Source of the DNA: Sinorhizobium meliloti 4H41
GTDB taxonomy: Bacteria > Pseudomonadota > Alphaproteobacteria > Rhizobiales > Rhizobiaceae
Length of the DNA stretch: 64,000 bases
Direction of reading: 5' to 3'
NCBI RefSeq assembly: GCF_000375585.1
Contig: NZ_AQWP01000002.1
Location: 992,001-1,056,000 of the forward strand
This document shows, one piece after another, positions 25,571 through 34,031 of this stretch. A model generated the notes under the pieces. The model was given only the letters and a program-made list of their open reading frames with translations. It ran no database searches and was not told the DNA's origin. The first letter of the stretch is position 1, and each line of letters opens with the position of its first letter. A program made the translations under genes and the position numbers.

Positions 25571-25610
25571 TTGACACTCGATTGTCAAGGTAATTAAACT
25601 ACATTTCTAG
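25571..25610 (+). promoter_or_regulatory. Promoter and shared operator motif of the plus-strand carbohydrate cluster
   Basis: TTGACA (25571-25576) can serve as -35, with TAAACT (25595-25600) as a weak -10 at 18 bp. The -35 lies inside the inverted repeat TTGACA-N6-TGTCAA (25571-25588). It is followed by a 20-bp motif (25591-25610) that matches 11668-11687 in 18 of 20 positions. The GTG start of the first gene is 36 bp downstream. The remainder of 25405-25645 contains no gene I can support. Confidence 0.5.
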
Positions 25611-25645
25611 AGGCGCCGGGATGCGCATAGCCAGGGAGGGGAGAA

Positions 25646-26416
25646 GTGTACGCTGAGCTTTTCAGACTGAATGGGCGCGCCGCTTTCATTACTGGCGGAA
25701 GTCGCGGCATCGGCTTCGCCTGCGCCGAGGCTCTTGGCGAAGCCGGTGCGCGCGTGGCCATTTCCGCCCGATCGCGCGACGAAGGCGAAAAGGCTGTCCG
25801 ACAATTGAAGCAGAAGGGGATCGAGGCGATCTACCTGCCCGCTGACATTTCCAACGAGGGCGCCGCGCAGCAGGTCGTCAGGCAGGCAGCAGCAGAGTTG
25901 GGCGGGCTCGACATCCTCGTGAACAATGCCGGGATCGCGCGCCATTGCGACAGCCTGAAACTCGAGCCGGAAACCTGGAACGAGGTGATCAACACCAATC
26001 TGACCGGCCTTTTCTGGTGCTGTCGCGCGGCTATCGAGACGATGGCGGCGGCCGGCCGCGGTTCGATCGTCAACATCGGATCGATCTCGGGTTACATAAG
26101 CAACCTGCCGCAGAACCAGGTCGCCTACAACGCCAGCAAGGCAGGCGTACACATGTTGACGAAGTCGCTCGCGGGCGAATTCGCCAAGAGCAACATCCGC
26201 ATCAACGCCGTCGCCCCCGGCTATATCGAGACAGCGATGACGCAGGGTGGCCTGGATGATCCCGTATGGTCGAAAATCTGGCTCGGCATGACGCCGCTGG
26301 GCCGCGCGGGCAAGGCCAGCGAAGTGGCGGCAGCGGTGCTGTTCCTGGCTTCGGACGCCGCCAGCTACATCACCGGCTCGGTGCTCACCATCGACGGTGG
26401 CTACACCATCCACTGA
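25646..26416 (+). CDS. SDR-family polyol dehydrogenase
   Basis: The 256-residue protein is a classical SDR with T-G-G-S-R-G-I-G near residue 15, N-N-A-G-I, a catalytic serine in I-G-S-I-S-G and Y-N-A-S-K. The start is GTG, preceded by a strong ribosome site (GGGAGGGGAG), giving the N-terminus M-Y-A-E-L-F-R-L, which aligns with the SDRs at 12084 and 42266. It is the first gene of the plus-strand carbohydrate cluster. It probably oxidises a polyol or sugar alcohol in the cytoplasm. Confidence 0.87.
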   Translation: MYAELFRLNGRAAFITGGSRGIGFACAEALGEAGARVAISARSRDEGEKAVRQLKQKGIEAIYLPADISNEGAAQQVVRQAAAELGGLDILVNNAGIARHCDSLKLEPETWNEVINTNLTGLFWCCRAAIETMAAAGRGSIVNIGSISGYISNLPQNQVAYNASKAGVHMLTKSLAGEFAKSNIRINAVAPGYIETAMTQGGLDDPVWSKIWLGMTPLGRAGKASEVAAAVLFLASDAASYITGSVLTIDGGYTIH

Positions 26417-26451
26417 CCTACACATCACCATGCAGCGATAGGAGCAATTGA

Positions 26452-27546
26452 ATGGCACGGGCATTCGGCGGTCCGAACAAATACATCCAGCGCGCGGGCG
26501 AGATCGACAAGCTGGCGACCTATCTGGCGCCGCTCGGCAAACGCGCGCTCGTCCTGATCGACCGCGTGCTGTTCGACGCACTCAGCGAACGCATCGGCAA
26601 AAGCTGCGGCGACTCGCTCGACATCCGCTTCGAGCGGTTCGGCGGAGAGTGCTGCACCTCCGAGATCGAGCGCGTCCGGCAGGTCGCAATCGATCATGGC
26701 AGCGATATTCTCGTGGGCGTGGGCGGGGGCAAGACGGCCGACACAGCCAAGATCGTCGCCATCGACACTGGAGCGCGCATCGTCATCGCACCGACCATCG
26801 CCTCGACCGACGCGCCCTGCAGTGCGATTGCCGTGCGCTACACCGAACATGGGGTCTACGAGGAGGCACTCCGCCTGCCCCGCAACCCGGACGTCGTCGT
26901 CGTCGATTCCGCCCTGGTTGCAGCCGCACCGGCACGCTTTATCGTCGCGGGGATCGGCGATGCGCTTTCGACCTGGTTCGAGGCTCGCTCCAACATCGAG
27001 TCGCGCACGGACAATTATGTGGCCGGCGGCTTCCCCGCTACCGAAGCCGGGATGGCAATCGCCCGGCATTGCCAGGATGTGCTGATACGCGATGCCGTCA
27101 AGGCGAAGATCGCCGTCGAGGCAGGCCTGCTGACGCAGGCGGTCGAAAACATCATCGAGGCCAACACGCTGCTATCCGGCCTCGGTTTCGAGAATTGCGG
27201 CTGCTCGGCCGCGCATGGCATCCATGACGGCCTGACAGTGCTGGAGGAGGTGCACGGTTATTTCCACGGCGAGAAGGTCGCCTTCGGCACGCTTTGCCTG
27301 CTGATGCTGGAAAACCGCGACCGATCCGAGATCGAGACGATGATACGCTTCTGCCGCAGCGTCGGACTGCCGACCAAATTGGCGGACCTCGGCGTCGTCG
27401 ATGACGTGCCCGCCAAGATCGGGCGCGTGGCGGAAGCCGCCTGCCGGCCCGGCAACATCATCTATGCGACGCCGGTCACCATCACCGTAGCGGCCGTGCG
27501 CGACGCGATCCTGGCGCTCGACGCTTTTTCACGCAGCATCCACTGA
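26452..27546 (+). CDS. gldA: Glycerol dehydrogenase-like enzyme (GldA)
   Basis: This 364-residue protein belongs to the GldA branch of iron/zinc-type alcohol dehydrogenases. The cofactor motif G-V-G-G-G-K-T-A-D-T-A, the metal-binding aspartate in I-A-S-T-D-A-P-C, and the histidines in A-A-H-G-I-H-D-G and H-G-E-K-V-A-F-G-T are all present. E. coli GldA (367 residues) oxidises glycerol and other vicinal diols to hydroxyketones with NAD. Related enzymes act on other polyols, so glycerol itself is not certain here. It lies 35 bp after the SDR gene and 17 bp before the next SDR. Confidence 0.88.
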   Translation: MARAFGGPNKYIQRAGEIDKLATYLAPLGKRALVLIDRVLFDALSERIGKSCGDSLDIRFERFGGECCTSEIERVRQVAIDHGSDILVGVGGGKTADTAKIVAIDTGARIVIAPTIASTDAPCSAIAVRYTEHGVYEEALRLPRNPDVVVVDSALVAAAPARFIVAGIGDALSTWFEARSNIESRTDNYVAGGFPATEAGMAIARHCQDVLIRDAVKAKIAVEAGLLTQAVENIIEANTLLSGLGFENCGCSAAHGIHDGLTVLEEVHGYFHGEKVAFGTLCLLMLENRDRSEIETMIRFCRSVGLPTKLADLGVVDDVPAKIGRVAEAACRPGNIIYATPVTITVAAVRDAILALDAFSRSIH

Positions 27547-27563
27547 CCGACGGGAGGCAAACC

Positions 27564-28292
27564 ATGACCGGCAGAAAGCCGCTCGTCATGATCACCGGCG
27601 CAAGCGCCGGCATCGGACAGGAAACCGCGCGCGTCTTCTCGGCCGCCGGTTATCCCCTGCTCCTGATCGCCCGCCGATCCGAACTGATCGAGGCGATGGC
27701 GCTTCCGAACATGCTCGCGGTCGCCGCCGACGTCCGTGACTATGATGCGCTCGCAAGCGCGATCCGGCAGGGTGAGGCGCAGTTCGGCCCGGTCGACTGC
27801 CTCATCAACAATGCCGGTATCTCCCGTCTCGCCCGGCTCGACGAGCAGGACCCAGCGCAATGGCGCGATCTCGTCGATATCAACTGCCTCGGCGTTCTCA
27901 ACGGCATGCACGCGGTCGCTCCCGGCATGAAGGAGCGGCGCCACGGCACCATCATCAACGTCTCCTCCATCGCAGGCCGCAAGGTCTATCCGCACCATGA
28001 CGTCTATGGCGGCACCAAGCATTTCGTACATGCCGTCAGCGAAGGAATGCGCCAGACCATGTCGTCTCATCGCGTCCGCGTCATGGTTATCTCGCCCGGC
28101 GTTGCGAAGTCGGAGATCGACAAGACCATCACCCACCAGAACGCCTACGACTTCTGGGACAGCGGCCGCAAGCAGCTCGACGGCGGGCTGGATGCCAACG
28201 ACATCGCGCGGACCATGCTCTTTGCCTACGAGCTGCCGCAGGACGTCAATCTCCAGGAGATGACGATCACCCACACAGGCCAGGAATTCTGA
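27564..28292 (+). CDS. SDR-family oxidoreductase, YdfG-like
   Basis: The 242-residue SDR has T-G-A-S-A-G-I-G near residue 11, N-N-A-G-I, the catalytic serine in V-S-S-I-A-G-R-K and Y-G-G-T-K. The C-terminal part (E-L-P-Q-D-V-N-L-Q-E-M-T-I) matches the pattern of YdfG-type serine/3-hydroxy acid dehydrogenases. It is preceded by a good ribosome site (GGGAGG) and separated from the next SDR gene by one base. Two adjacent, non-identical SDRs suggest two consecutive redox steps. Confidence 0.86.
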   Translation: MTGRKPLVMITGASAGIGQETARVFSAAGYPLLLIARRSELIEAMALPNMLAVAADVRDYDALASAIRQGEAQFGPVDCLINNAGISRLARLDEQDPAQWRDLVDINCLGVLNGMHAVAPGMKERRHGTIINVSSIAGRKVYPHHDVYGGTKHFVHAVSEGMRQTMSSHRVRVMVISPGVAKSEIDKTITHQNAYDFWDSGRKQLDGGLDANDIARTMLFAYELPQDVNLQEMTITHTGQEF

Positions 28293-28293
28293 C

Positions 28294-29058
28294 ATGACGG
28301 AAGTCCCCTCCTTCGACGACCTGCTTGATTTCAGCGGCAAGACCGTCGTGGTCACGGGCGCCGCCACCGGCATCGGCAGGGCAGTTGCCGAAGCTTTCGC
28401 CGCGAAGAAGGCGCGCGTCGCGCTTCTGGATCGCGACGCCGCCGTTTCGGATGTGGCCGTTTCGCTCGGCACCGGCCACATCGCCCATGTGGCGGACGTG
28501 ACGGACGAGCAGGGAGTCGAGCGCGCCGTCAAGTCGGTGACCGAAGCCTTCGGCCGGATCGACATTCTGATCAACAATGCCGGCATCGGGCCGCTTGCCC
28601 CTGCGGAAAGCTATCCGACGGTCGAATGGGACCGTACGCTCGCCGTCAATCTCAAGGGTGCCTTCCTCATGGCGCGCGCCATCGCCCCCGGCATGCTGGA
28701 GCGGGGGTCGGGCCGCATCGTCAACATGGCCTCCCAGGCGGCGGTCATCGGCATCGAGGGCCATGTTGCCTACTGCGCCAGCAAGGCGGGCATCATCGGC
28801 ATGACGAACTGCATGGCGCTGGAATGGGGTCCACGCGGCGTGACCGTCAACGCCGTCTCGCCGACAGTGGTCGAAACGGAGCTCGGGCTAACCGGCTGGG
28901 CTGGAGAGAAAGGCGAGCGCGCCCGCGCCGCCATCCCGACGCGGCGCTTCGCCAAGCCATGGGAGATCGCCGCATCGGTACTCTACCTCGCCAGCGGCGC
29001 GGCCGCGATGGTCAACGGCGCGAACCTCATGATCGACGGCGGTTACACGATCGCCTGA
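28294..29058 (+). CDS. SDR-family oxidoreductase
   Basis: The 254-residue SDR has T-G-A-A-T-G-I-G near residue 22, N-N-A-G-I-G, the serine in M-A-S-Q-A-A and Y-C-A-S-K. It ends with I-D-G-G-Y-T-I-A. It resembles the gluconate 5-dehydrogenase / D-threitol dehydrogenase type of SDRs. The gene is tightly coupled to the preceding SDR and is followed 29 bp later by the cupin isomerase. Confidence 0.86.
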   Translation: MTEVPSFDDLLDFSGKTVVVTGAATGIGRAVAEAFAAKKARVALLDRDAAVSDVAVSLGTGHIAHVADVTDEQGVERAVKSVTEAFGRIDILINNAGIGPLAPAESYPTVEWDRTLAVNLKGAFLMARAIAPGMLERGSGRIVNMASQAAVIGIEGHVAYCASKAGIIGMTNCMALEWGPRGVTVNAVSPTVVETELGLTGWAGEKGERARAAIPTRRFAKPWEIAASVLYLASGAAAMVNGANLMIDGGYTIA

Positions 29059-29087
29059 ACCAAGAACGAGACATACGAGGAATTACT

Positions 29088-29732
29088 TTGACAAAGCTAT
29101 TTGAGCCCGCAGGGTGCCAGGTCGATCTGCGGACCGGTGCCATGAGCGATGCAACGGGCGCCTATCAGAAACGCTTCCGCGATCTCGCCGGTCTTTATGC
29201 CGACGAGGCGGCATTCTCTGCCATGCAGGAAACCTGGAACGATACGGTCGTCTACGAGGTCTCGGAATTCCGCCCCAACGAACGCACCGGCGACCTCATT
29301 TTCGGTATCACCCGCATGCTGCCGGGCAAGGTGGGCGAAGAGTATTTCGTCACCCGCGGCCACATTCACAAGCAGTCGGACCGGCCGGAAATCTACTACG
29401 GCCAGAAGGGTCGCGGCCTCATGCTCCTGGAATCTCCGGAGGGCGAGGTCCGCGTCGTGCCCATCGACGCGCAGACGGTCTGCTACGTGCCGCCGTACTG
29501 GATCCACCGTTCGGTGAATATCGGCGGCGACGAGCTCGTGATGCTCTTCTGCTACCCTGCCGACTCCGGCCAGGACTACGACTGCATCGCCAAGGCGGGC
29601 GGCATGCGTGCGCGCATCATCGATGACGGCAGGGGCGGCTGGAAGCAGGTCGACAATCCCAATTGGCGGATGCGCGACGCGGCGACGGTCGCCGCGCTCT
29701 ATGGCCGCGAAAAGAAGGAGAAAACCGCATGA
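29088..29732 (+). CDS. Cupin-type (archaeal-type) glucose-6-phosphate isomerase
   Basis: The 214-residue protein matches the cupin phosphoglucose isomerase family known from archaea and some bacteria. The metal-binding signature is visible as T-R-G-H-I-H-K, eleven residues later P-E-I-Y-Y-G, and a later histidine in Y-W-I-H-R-S. The start is a TTG at 29088 preceded by GAGGAATT; there is no suitable ATG, as the first internal one (M-S-D-A) would delete the N-terminal strand. It overlaps the next gene by 4 bp. It isomerises an aldose and ketose phosphate, with glucose and fructose 6-phosphate only the best-known pair. Confidence 0.85.
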   Translation: MTKLFEPAGCQVDLRTGAMSDATGAYQKRFRDLAGLYADEAAFSAMQETWNDTVVYEVSEFRPNERTGDLIFGITRMLPGKVGEEYFVTRGHIHKQSDRPEIYYGQKGRGLMLLESPEGEVRVVPIDAQTVCYVPPYWIHRSVNIGGDELVMLFCYPADSGQDYDCIAKAGGMRARIIDDGRGGWKQVDNPNWRMRDAATVAALYGREKKEKTA

Positions 29733-30382
29733 TTGCCCCGTTCGACAAAGCCGCAACCCTCGGCGTCGTTCCGGTCATCGCGATCGAGCGCTCCTCCGAC
29801 GCCGTCGCGCTGGCCGATGCGCTTCTCGAAGGCGGCTTGCCGCTTGCCGAAATCACCTTCCGCACCGAAGCAGCCGCCGAGGTGATCGCGATCATGGCCG
29901 AGAAGCGCCCGGAACTGCTGGTCGGCGCCGGGACGATCCTGACGCCGGATGCTTTGCGCGCAGCGATCAGTGCGGGTGCGCGCTTCGGCCTCGCGCCCGG
30001 TTTCGACGCCGAGATCGTCGCGGCCGCCAAGACCAAGGATTTTCCGTTCGCTCCAGGCATCATGACGCCCTCCGACCTGACGGCCGTATCCCGCAACGGC
30101 CTGAAGCTCGCCAAATTCTTTCCGGCCAAGGCGGCCGGGGGCCCGTCGATGCTGGAGGCGATCAGTGCTCCCTTCGCCCATCTCGGCACCCGCTTCGTGC
30201 CGACCGGCGGCGTCAGCCTCGACAACATGCATGAATGGCTGAAGCTTGGCGCGGTGGCCGCCGTCGGCGGCACCTGGATCGCCACCAAGGCTGACATCGG
30301 CGAAGGTCGTTGGGCCGACATCACGGCAAAGGCGCGCGCGGCAGTCGCACGGGCGAAGGAAATACGCGAGGTGACCCGATGA
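29729..30382 (+). CDS. eda: 2-keto-3-deoxy-6-phosphogluconate-type aldolase
   Basis: This 217-residue TIM-barrel aldolase belongs to the KDPG/KHG family. The catalytic glutamate lies in L-A-E-I-T-F-R-T, and the Schiff-base lysine is seen in L-A-K-F-F-P-A-K. The segment G-A-G-T-I-L and the phosphate-binding T-G-G-V-S end the barrel. It cleaves a 2-keto-3-deoxy sugar-acid 6-phosphate to pyruvate and glyceraldehyde 3-phosphate. It overlaps the isomerase gene by 4 bp and the AroE-like gene by 4 bp. As in other rhizobial clusters the natural substrate could be the galactonate form. Confidence 0.88.
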   Translation: MIAPFDKAATLGVVPVIAIERSSDAVALADALLEGGLPLAEITFRTEAAAEVIAIMAEKRPELLVGAGTILTPDALRAAISAGARFGLAPGFDAEIVAAAKTKDFPFAPGIMTPSDLTAVSRNGLKLAKFFPAKAAGGPSMLEAISAPFAHLGTRFVPTGGVSLDNMHEWLKLGAVAAVGGTWIATKADIGEGRWADITAKARAAVARAKEIREVTR

Positions 30383-31332
30383 GCCGCTACCAGCCCGCGA
30401 CCCAGCTAACTTTCTATTTCATCGGGGTGACGACGGCGAAGAGCTCGATCATGCGGGTCTTCCCCGCCTGGGCGCGTCACCTCGGCCTGAAGGACGCGGT
30501 CCTGAAAGGTATCGATTTTCCGCTTCATGCCGATCCGGCGGCCTACCGCGAGGCCGTTTCCTTCATCAAATCGGACCCGCTGTCGCTCGGCGCGCTGGTC
30601 ACGACCCACAAGATCGACCTGTTCAATGCGGCACGTGATCTCTTCGACGTGATCGATCCGCATGCACTGCTGATGCACGAGACGAGCTGCCTGTCCAAAC
30701 GCGGCGGCAAGCTCGTCTGCCACGCCAAGGATCCCATCTCATCGGGTCTCGCCATCGACGGCTTCTTGCCGACCGGCCATTTCGCCGAAACCGGCGCGGA
30801 AGTTCTGTCGATGGGAGCCGGCGGTTCGACCATCGCCATCACCTGGCATCTCATGCAGGAAAAGCGCGGGGACGATTTACCCTCCCGCATCGTCGTGACC
30901 AATCGGTCGCGCCCCCGCCTCGAGGAATTGAAGCGGATTCACGAGGCAATGGGCGCCCGCGTGAAGGTCGATTATGTCCTGGCCGACAGGCCGGAGCTGA
31001 ACGATGCGGCCATGGCCTCGCTGAAGCCCGGTTCCATGGTGATCAACGCGACCGGTCTGGGCAAGGACGCGCCGGGTTCGCCGATCACCGATGCCGGCCT
31101 TTTCCCCGAGCGTGCCGTCGCCTGGGACCTCAACTATCGCGGCGACCTCGTCTTTCTCGATCAGGCGCGACGGCAGCAGGCCGCGCGCGGGCTGCAGGTG
31201 GAGGACGGATGGACCTATTTCCTGCACGGCTGGACTCAGGTCATCGCGGAAGTGTTCGATATCGTCATTCCGGCCTCCGGGCCGACCTTCGACGAGATTT
31301 CGCGGATCGCCATCGAGGCGGCAAAGGGGTGA
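30379..31332 (+). CDS. Shikimate dehydrogenase (AroE)-like protein of unknown substrate
   Basis: The 317-residue protein has the AroE two-domain layout: an N-terminal substrate domain with V-T-T-H-K-I (the lysine corresponds to the catalytic lysine of AroE) and K-D-P-I-S-S-G-L-A-I-D-G-F (aspartate of the catalytic pair), then a Rossmann domain with G-A-G-G-S-T near residue 140, and I-N-A-T-G-L-G-K. It is longer than AroE (about 270) and lies in a sugar-catabolic operon with no aromatic pathway genes nearby. The substrate is probably a cyclic or open-chain polyol acid, not shikimate; this is inference. The ATG is coupled (ATGA) to the aldolase stop. Confidence 0.78.
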   Translation: MSRYQPATQLTFYFIGVTTAKSSIMRVFPAWARHLGLKDAVLKGIDFPLHADPAAYREAVSFIKSDPLSLGALVTTHKIDLFNAARDLFDVIDPHALLMHETSCLSKRGGKLVCHAKDPISSGLAIDGFLPTGHFAETGAEVLSMGAGGSTIAITWHLMQEKRGDDLPSRIVVTNRSRPRLEELKRIHEAMGARVKVDYVLADRPELNDAAMASLKPGSMVINATGLGKDAPGSPITDAGLFPERAVAWDLNYRGDLVFLDQARRQQAARGLQVEDGWTYFLHGWTQVIAEVFDIVIPASGPTFDEISRIAIEAAKG

Positions 31333-31336
31333 CGCC

Positions 31337-32269
31337 GTGAAGCGCATTCTCGTGACACCCCGTTCGCTCTCTCTCGCCCCGCCGCCGGAACTCGAGCCGC
31401 TTCGGCAGGCTGGATTCGAGCTCGTATTCTCCACGCCGGGCCGTATGCCGGACGAGGCCGAACTGATCGATCTCGTGCCGGGCTGTGTCGGCTGGCTGGC
31501 GGGCGTCGAGCCCGTTTCCGGCAAGGTCATCGCCGCAGCAGACAGTCTGCGGGCGATCAGCCGCAACGGCACCGGCATCGACAATCTGCCGCTCTCCCTG
31601 CTTGAGGGACGGGGCATCCGCGTCCTCAAGGCCGAGGGCGCCAACGCAGTCGGCGTGGCGGAACTTGCGGTCGGGCTTATCCTTGCCACCCTGCGTCACA
31701 TTCCAACCGAAACGGCCGGCATCCGCGCCGGCGGCTGGCCCCGCTCGCGCGGCAAGGAAATCGCGGAACGCAGCGTCGGGATTATCGGTTGCGGCGCAAT
31801 CGGAAAGCGCGTCGCACGCGCCGTCTCGGCGATGCGGGCCAGCGTCATCGCCCATGATCCGTTCCGTCCGAATGTCGAAGTGTATGGCCCGTTCAAATGG
31901 GGGAGCCTCGACGAGGTCTTCGCGGAGGCGGACATCGTCTCACTGCACTGCCCGGCCCCGGCCGATGGCCGGCCGATCGTCGATGCGGCGCGTCTGGCGG
32001 CAGTGCCCCCGCACGCCATCCTGATCAATACCGCGCGCGCGACACTGGTGGACGAGGAGGCGGTGCGCGCCGCACTCGACGAGGGCCGGCTGCAGGCCTA
32101 TGCGACCGATGTCTTCGTCGAGGAACCGCCGGCGGCCGGCTCCCTTGCCAGCCATCCGCGCGTCATCGCCACCAGCCATATCGGCGGCTTGACCGACGAG
32201 AGCGTCAGCAAGGCGACCGCGATTGCGGTGGCCAACCTTCTCTCGGCCCTGGAGGAGGAGAGCGCATGA
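31337..32269 (+). CDS. D-isomer-specific 2-hydroxyacid dehydrogenase
   Basis: This 310-residue enzyme has the standard NAD-binding motif G-I-I-G-C-G-A-I-G-K-R and the catalytic set: arginine in N-T-A-R-A-T-L-V, glutamate in V-F-V-E-E-P-P and histidine in T-S-H-I-G-G. It belongs to the phosphoglycerate dehydrogenase-like family. The start is a GTG at 31337, four bases after the previous stop, giving V-K-R-I-L-V-T-P; earlier in-frame codons read through the upstream gene. It probably interconverts a 2-keto acid and D-2-hydroxy acid in this pathway. Confidence 0.87.
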   Translation: MKRILVTPRSLSLAPPPELEPLRQAGFELVFSTPGRMPDEAELIDLVPGCVGWLAGVEPVSGKVIAAADSLRAISRNGTGIDNLPLSLLEGRGIRVLKAEGANAVGVAELAVGLILATLRHIPTETAGIRAGGWPRSRGKEIAERSVGIIGCGAIGKRVARAVSAMRASVIAHDPFRPNVEVYGPFKWGSLDEVFAEADIVSLHCPAPADGRPIVDAARLAAVPPHAILINTARATLVDEEAVRAALDEGRLQAYATDVFVEEPPAAGSLASHPRVIATSHIGGLTDESVSKATAIAVANLLSALEEESA

Positions 32270-33126
32270 TGTCGCTGTCGCCCGTGCCCTTTTCGGGTTC
32301 GCTTACCGAGCGGCTCGCCGTGCCGCCGGCCGACGGCATCCGCTTCTACTGGCTCGGGCAGGCCGGTTTCGTGATCGCGACGAACCGTTTCCGCATCGTC
32401 ATCGACCCCTATCTCTCCGACAGCCTCGCGGAAAAATACCGCGGCCAGCGCTTCGAGCACGACCGCATGATGACGGCCCCGGTCGCGCCGTCCGGGCTCG
32501 GCCCGGTCGACCTCGTGCTCGTGACCCATCAGCATACCGACCACATGGATCCGCAGACCCTCATGCCGATCGCCGCGGCCAACCCGGACTGCCGCTTCGT
32601 CGTGCCCCGCGCCGCGCTGGCTGCCGCGCAGGAGCGTATCGGCGTCGGGCCGGAACGGCTTATCGCAGTCGACGCGGGCGAGCGCATCGAACCTCTTGCC
32701 GGTCTCGGCGTCACCGCAATCCGCGCCGCACATGAAACACTCGAACGCACCCCCGAGGGCTGGCACAGGTTCCTCGGTTATGTGATCGCGGCCGAGGGTG
32801 CACGCCTCTACCATGCCGGTGACACGATCCCTTACGAGGGACTCGTCGAGGAGGTGTCGCCCCTCCGGGTCGACCTGGCGCTCCTGCCGGTCAACGGCCG
32901 CCGCGCCGAACTTACGCAGGCCGGCATTGCCGGCAACCTGACGCTGGACGAAGCATGCCTGCTGGCGGAGCGGATCGGCGCATCCGACATGATCGCCCAT
33001 CACTACGGCATGTTCGCCTTCAATACCGAAGACCCCCGGGTGATCGACGCCAAATCGGCGGCCGCCGATTGCAGGGTACGGCTCCATCGGGCAAAGCTGT
33101 CGGTCGAATACCGACTGTCCAAGTAA
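32266..33126 (+). CDS. MBL-fold hydrolase, UlaG-like
   Basis: The 286-residue protein is a metallo-beta-lactamase-fold hydrolase with the zinc motif T-H-Q-H-T-D-H near residue 86, a second ligand set in Y-H-A-G-D-T, and a final A-H-H-Y-G segment typical of UlaG and related L-ascorbate-6-phosphate lactonases. It starts with an ATGA overlap to the dehydrogenase stop. A lactone hydrolase fits a pathway in which a sugar lactone is opened after oxidation. The assignment to UlaG itself is not certain. Confidence 0.8.
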   Translation: MMSLSPVPFSGSLTERLAVPPADGIRFYWLGQAGFVIATNRFRIVIDPYLSDSLAEKYRGQRFEHDRMMTAPVAPSGLGPVDLVLVTHQHTDHMDPQTLMPIAAANPDCRFVVPRAALAAAQERIGVGPERLIAVDAGERIEPLAGLGVTAIRAAHETLERTPEGWHRFLGYVIAAEGARLYHAGDTIPYEGLVEEVSPLRVDLALLPVNGRRAELTQAGIAGNLTLDEACLLAERIGASDMIAHHYGMFAFNTEDPRVIDAKSAAADCRVRLHRAKLSVEYRLSK

Positions 33127-33138
33127 CCGGGGATCTCC

Positions 33139-34029
33139 ATGTCGACCAATGCGCTCCAGCCCAAAACGATCGGCGGCAACAACAACATACTCGAAGTCAT
33201 CAGGCTGAAGCGCGCGGACTTGCGCAAGTCGGACCGCAAGGTCGCCGAACTCGTTCTGGCCGATCCGAAGCGCGTCATCAATGCGACCATCGCCGAGGCG
33301 GCGGAATGGGCGGAGGTGAGCCAGCCGACGGTGATCCGTTTCTGCACCTCGATCGGCTGCACGGGATACCAGGACTTCAAGCTCCGCCTCGCCCAGAGTC
33401 TCGCGCTCGGCATGTCCGCGACCCACTCGGTCATCGACGCCGGCGACAATCCGGCCAAGGTATCGGAGAAGATCTTCGACTATACGATCACCAGCCTCGA
33501 CTGGGTGCGCAATCATCTCGACCCGGTCCAGGTCGACCGAGCCGTCGACGCGCTTGCCAAGGCCAACCGCATCGAGTTCTTCGGCTTCGGCGCATCGGGC
33601 ATCGTCGCACGCGACGCCCAGCAGAAGTTTCCCCTCTTCGGAGTCCCCTGCGGCGCGGAAACAGACGCCCACCAGCAGATCATGGTCGTTTCCATGCTGA
33701 AGCCCGGCGACGTCGCGGTCGTCATCTCCAATACCGGCGCGACGCTGGCGATCATCGAAACCGCGCGCCGGGCGCGCGAGAGCGGCTGTCTGGTCATCGG
33801 CATCGTCGGGTCGGACGGCCCGCTTGTCGAATTCTGCGATATCGTGCTGATGGTCGAGACGCTGGAAAACACCAACATCTACACGCCGACGATCTCCCGC
33901 ATCGCCGCGCTGACGGTCGTCGACATCCTGTCCACCAGCGTCGCACTGCGCCGGGGCACCGAGCATGTCGATCTTTTCACCGGCATGAAGCGCAATCTTC
34001 GTTACCTACGCACCAGCACAGAGACATAG
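33139..34029 (+). CDS. RpiR-family transcriptional regulator (HTH plus SIS domain)
   Basis: The 296-residue protein has an N-terminal HTH_6 domain (residues about 15-85, with A-E-A-A-E-W-A-E-V-S-Q-P-T-V-I-R-F) and a C-terminal SIS domain that binds phosphosugars (F-G-F-G-A-S-G, then I-S-N-T-G-A-T). RpiR-type regulators respond to sugar phosphates. It lies in the middle of the plus-strand cluster, 12 bp after the MBL gene and 2 bp before deoC, so it is co-transcribed with the pathway and likely controls it. Confidence 0.9.
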   Translation: MSTNALQPKTIGGNNNILEVIRLKRADLRKSDRKVAELVLADPKRVINATIAEAAEWAEVSQPTVIRFCTSIGCTGYQDFKLRLAQSLALGMSATHSVIDAGDNPAKVSEKIFDYTITSLDWVRNHLDPVQVDRAVDALAKANRIEFFGFGASGIVARDAQQKFPLFGVPCGAETDAHQQIMVVSMLKPGDVAVVISNTGATLAIIETARRARESGCLVIGIVGSDGPLVEFCDIVLMVETLENTNIYTPTISRIAALTVVDILSTSVALRRGTEHVDLFTGMKRNLRYLRTSTET

Positions 34030-34031
34030 AG

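Noticed and set aside
30379..31332. Housekeeping aroE
   Set aside because: It is embedded in a catabolic operon by ATGA overlaps and is longer than AroE; a biosynthetic role is unlikely.
32098..33966. A 622-codon minus-strand frame across the RpiR and MBL genes
   Set aside because: It is antisense to two well-supported genes and shows the low-complexity pattern of shadow frames.
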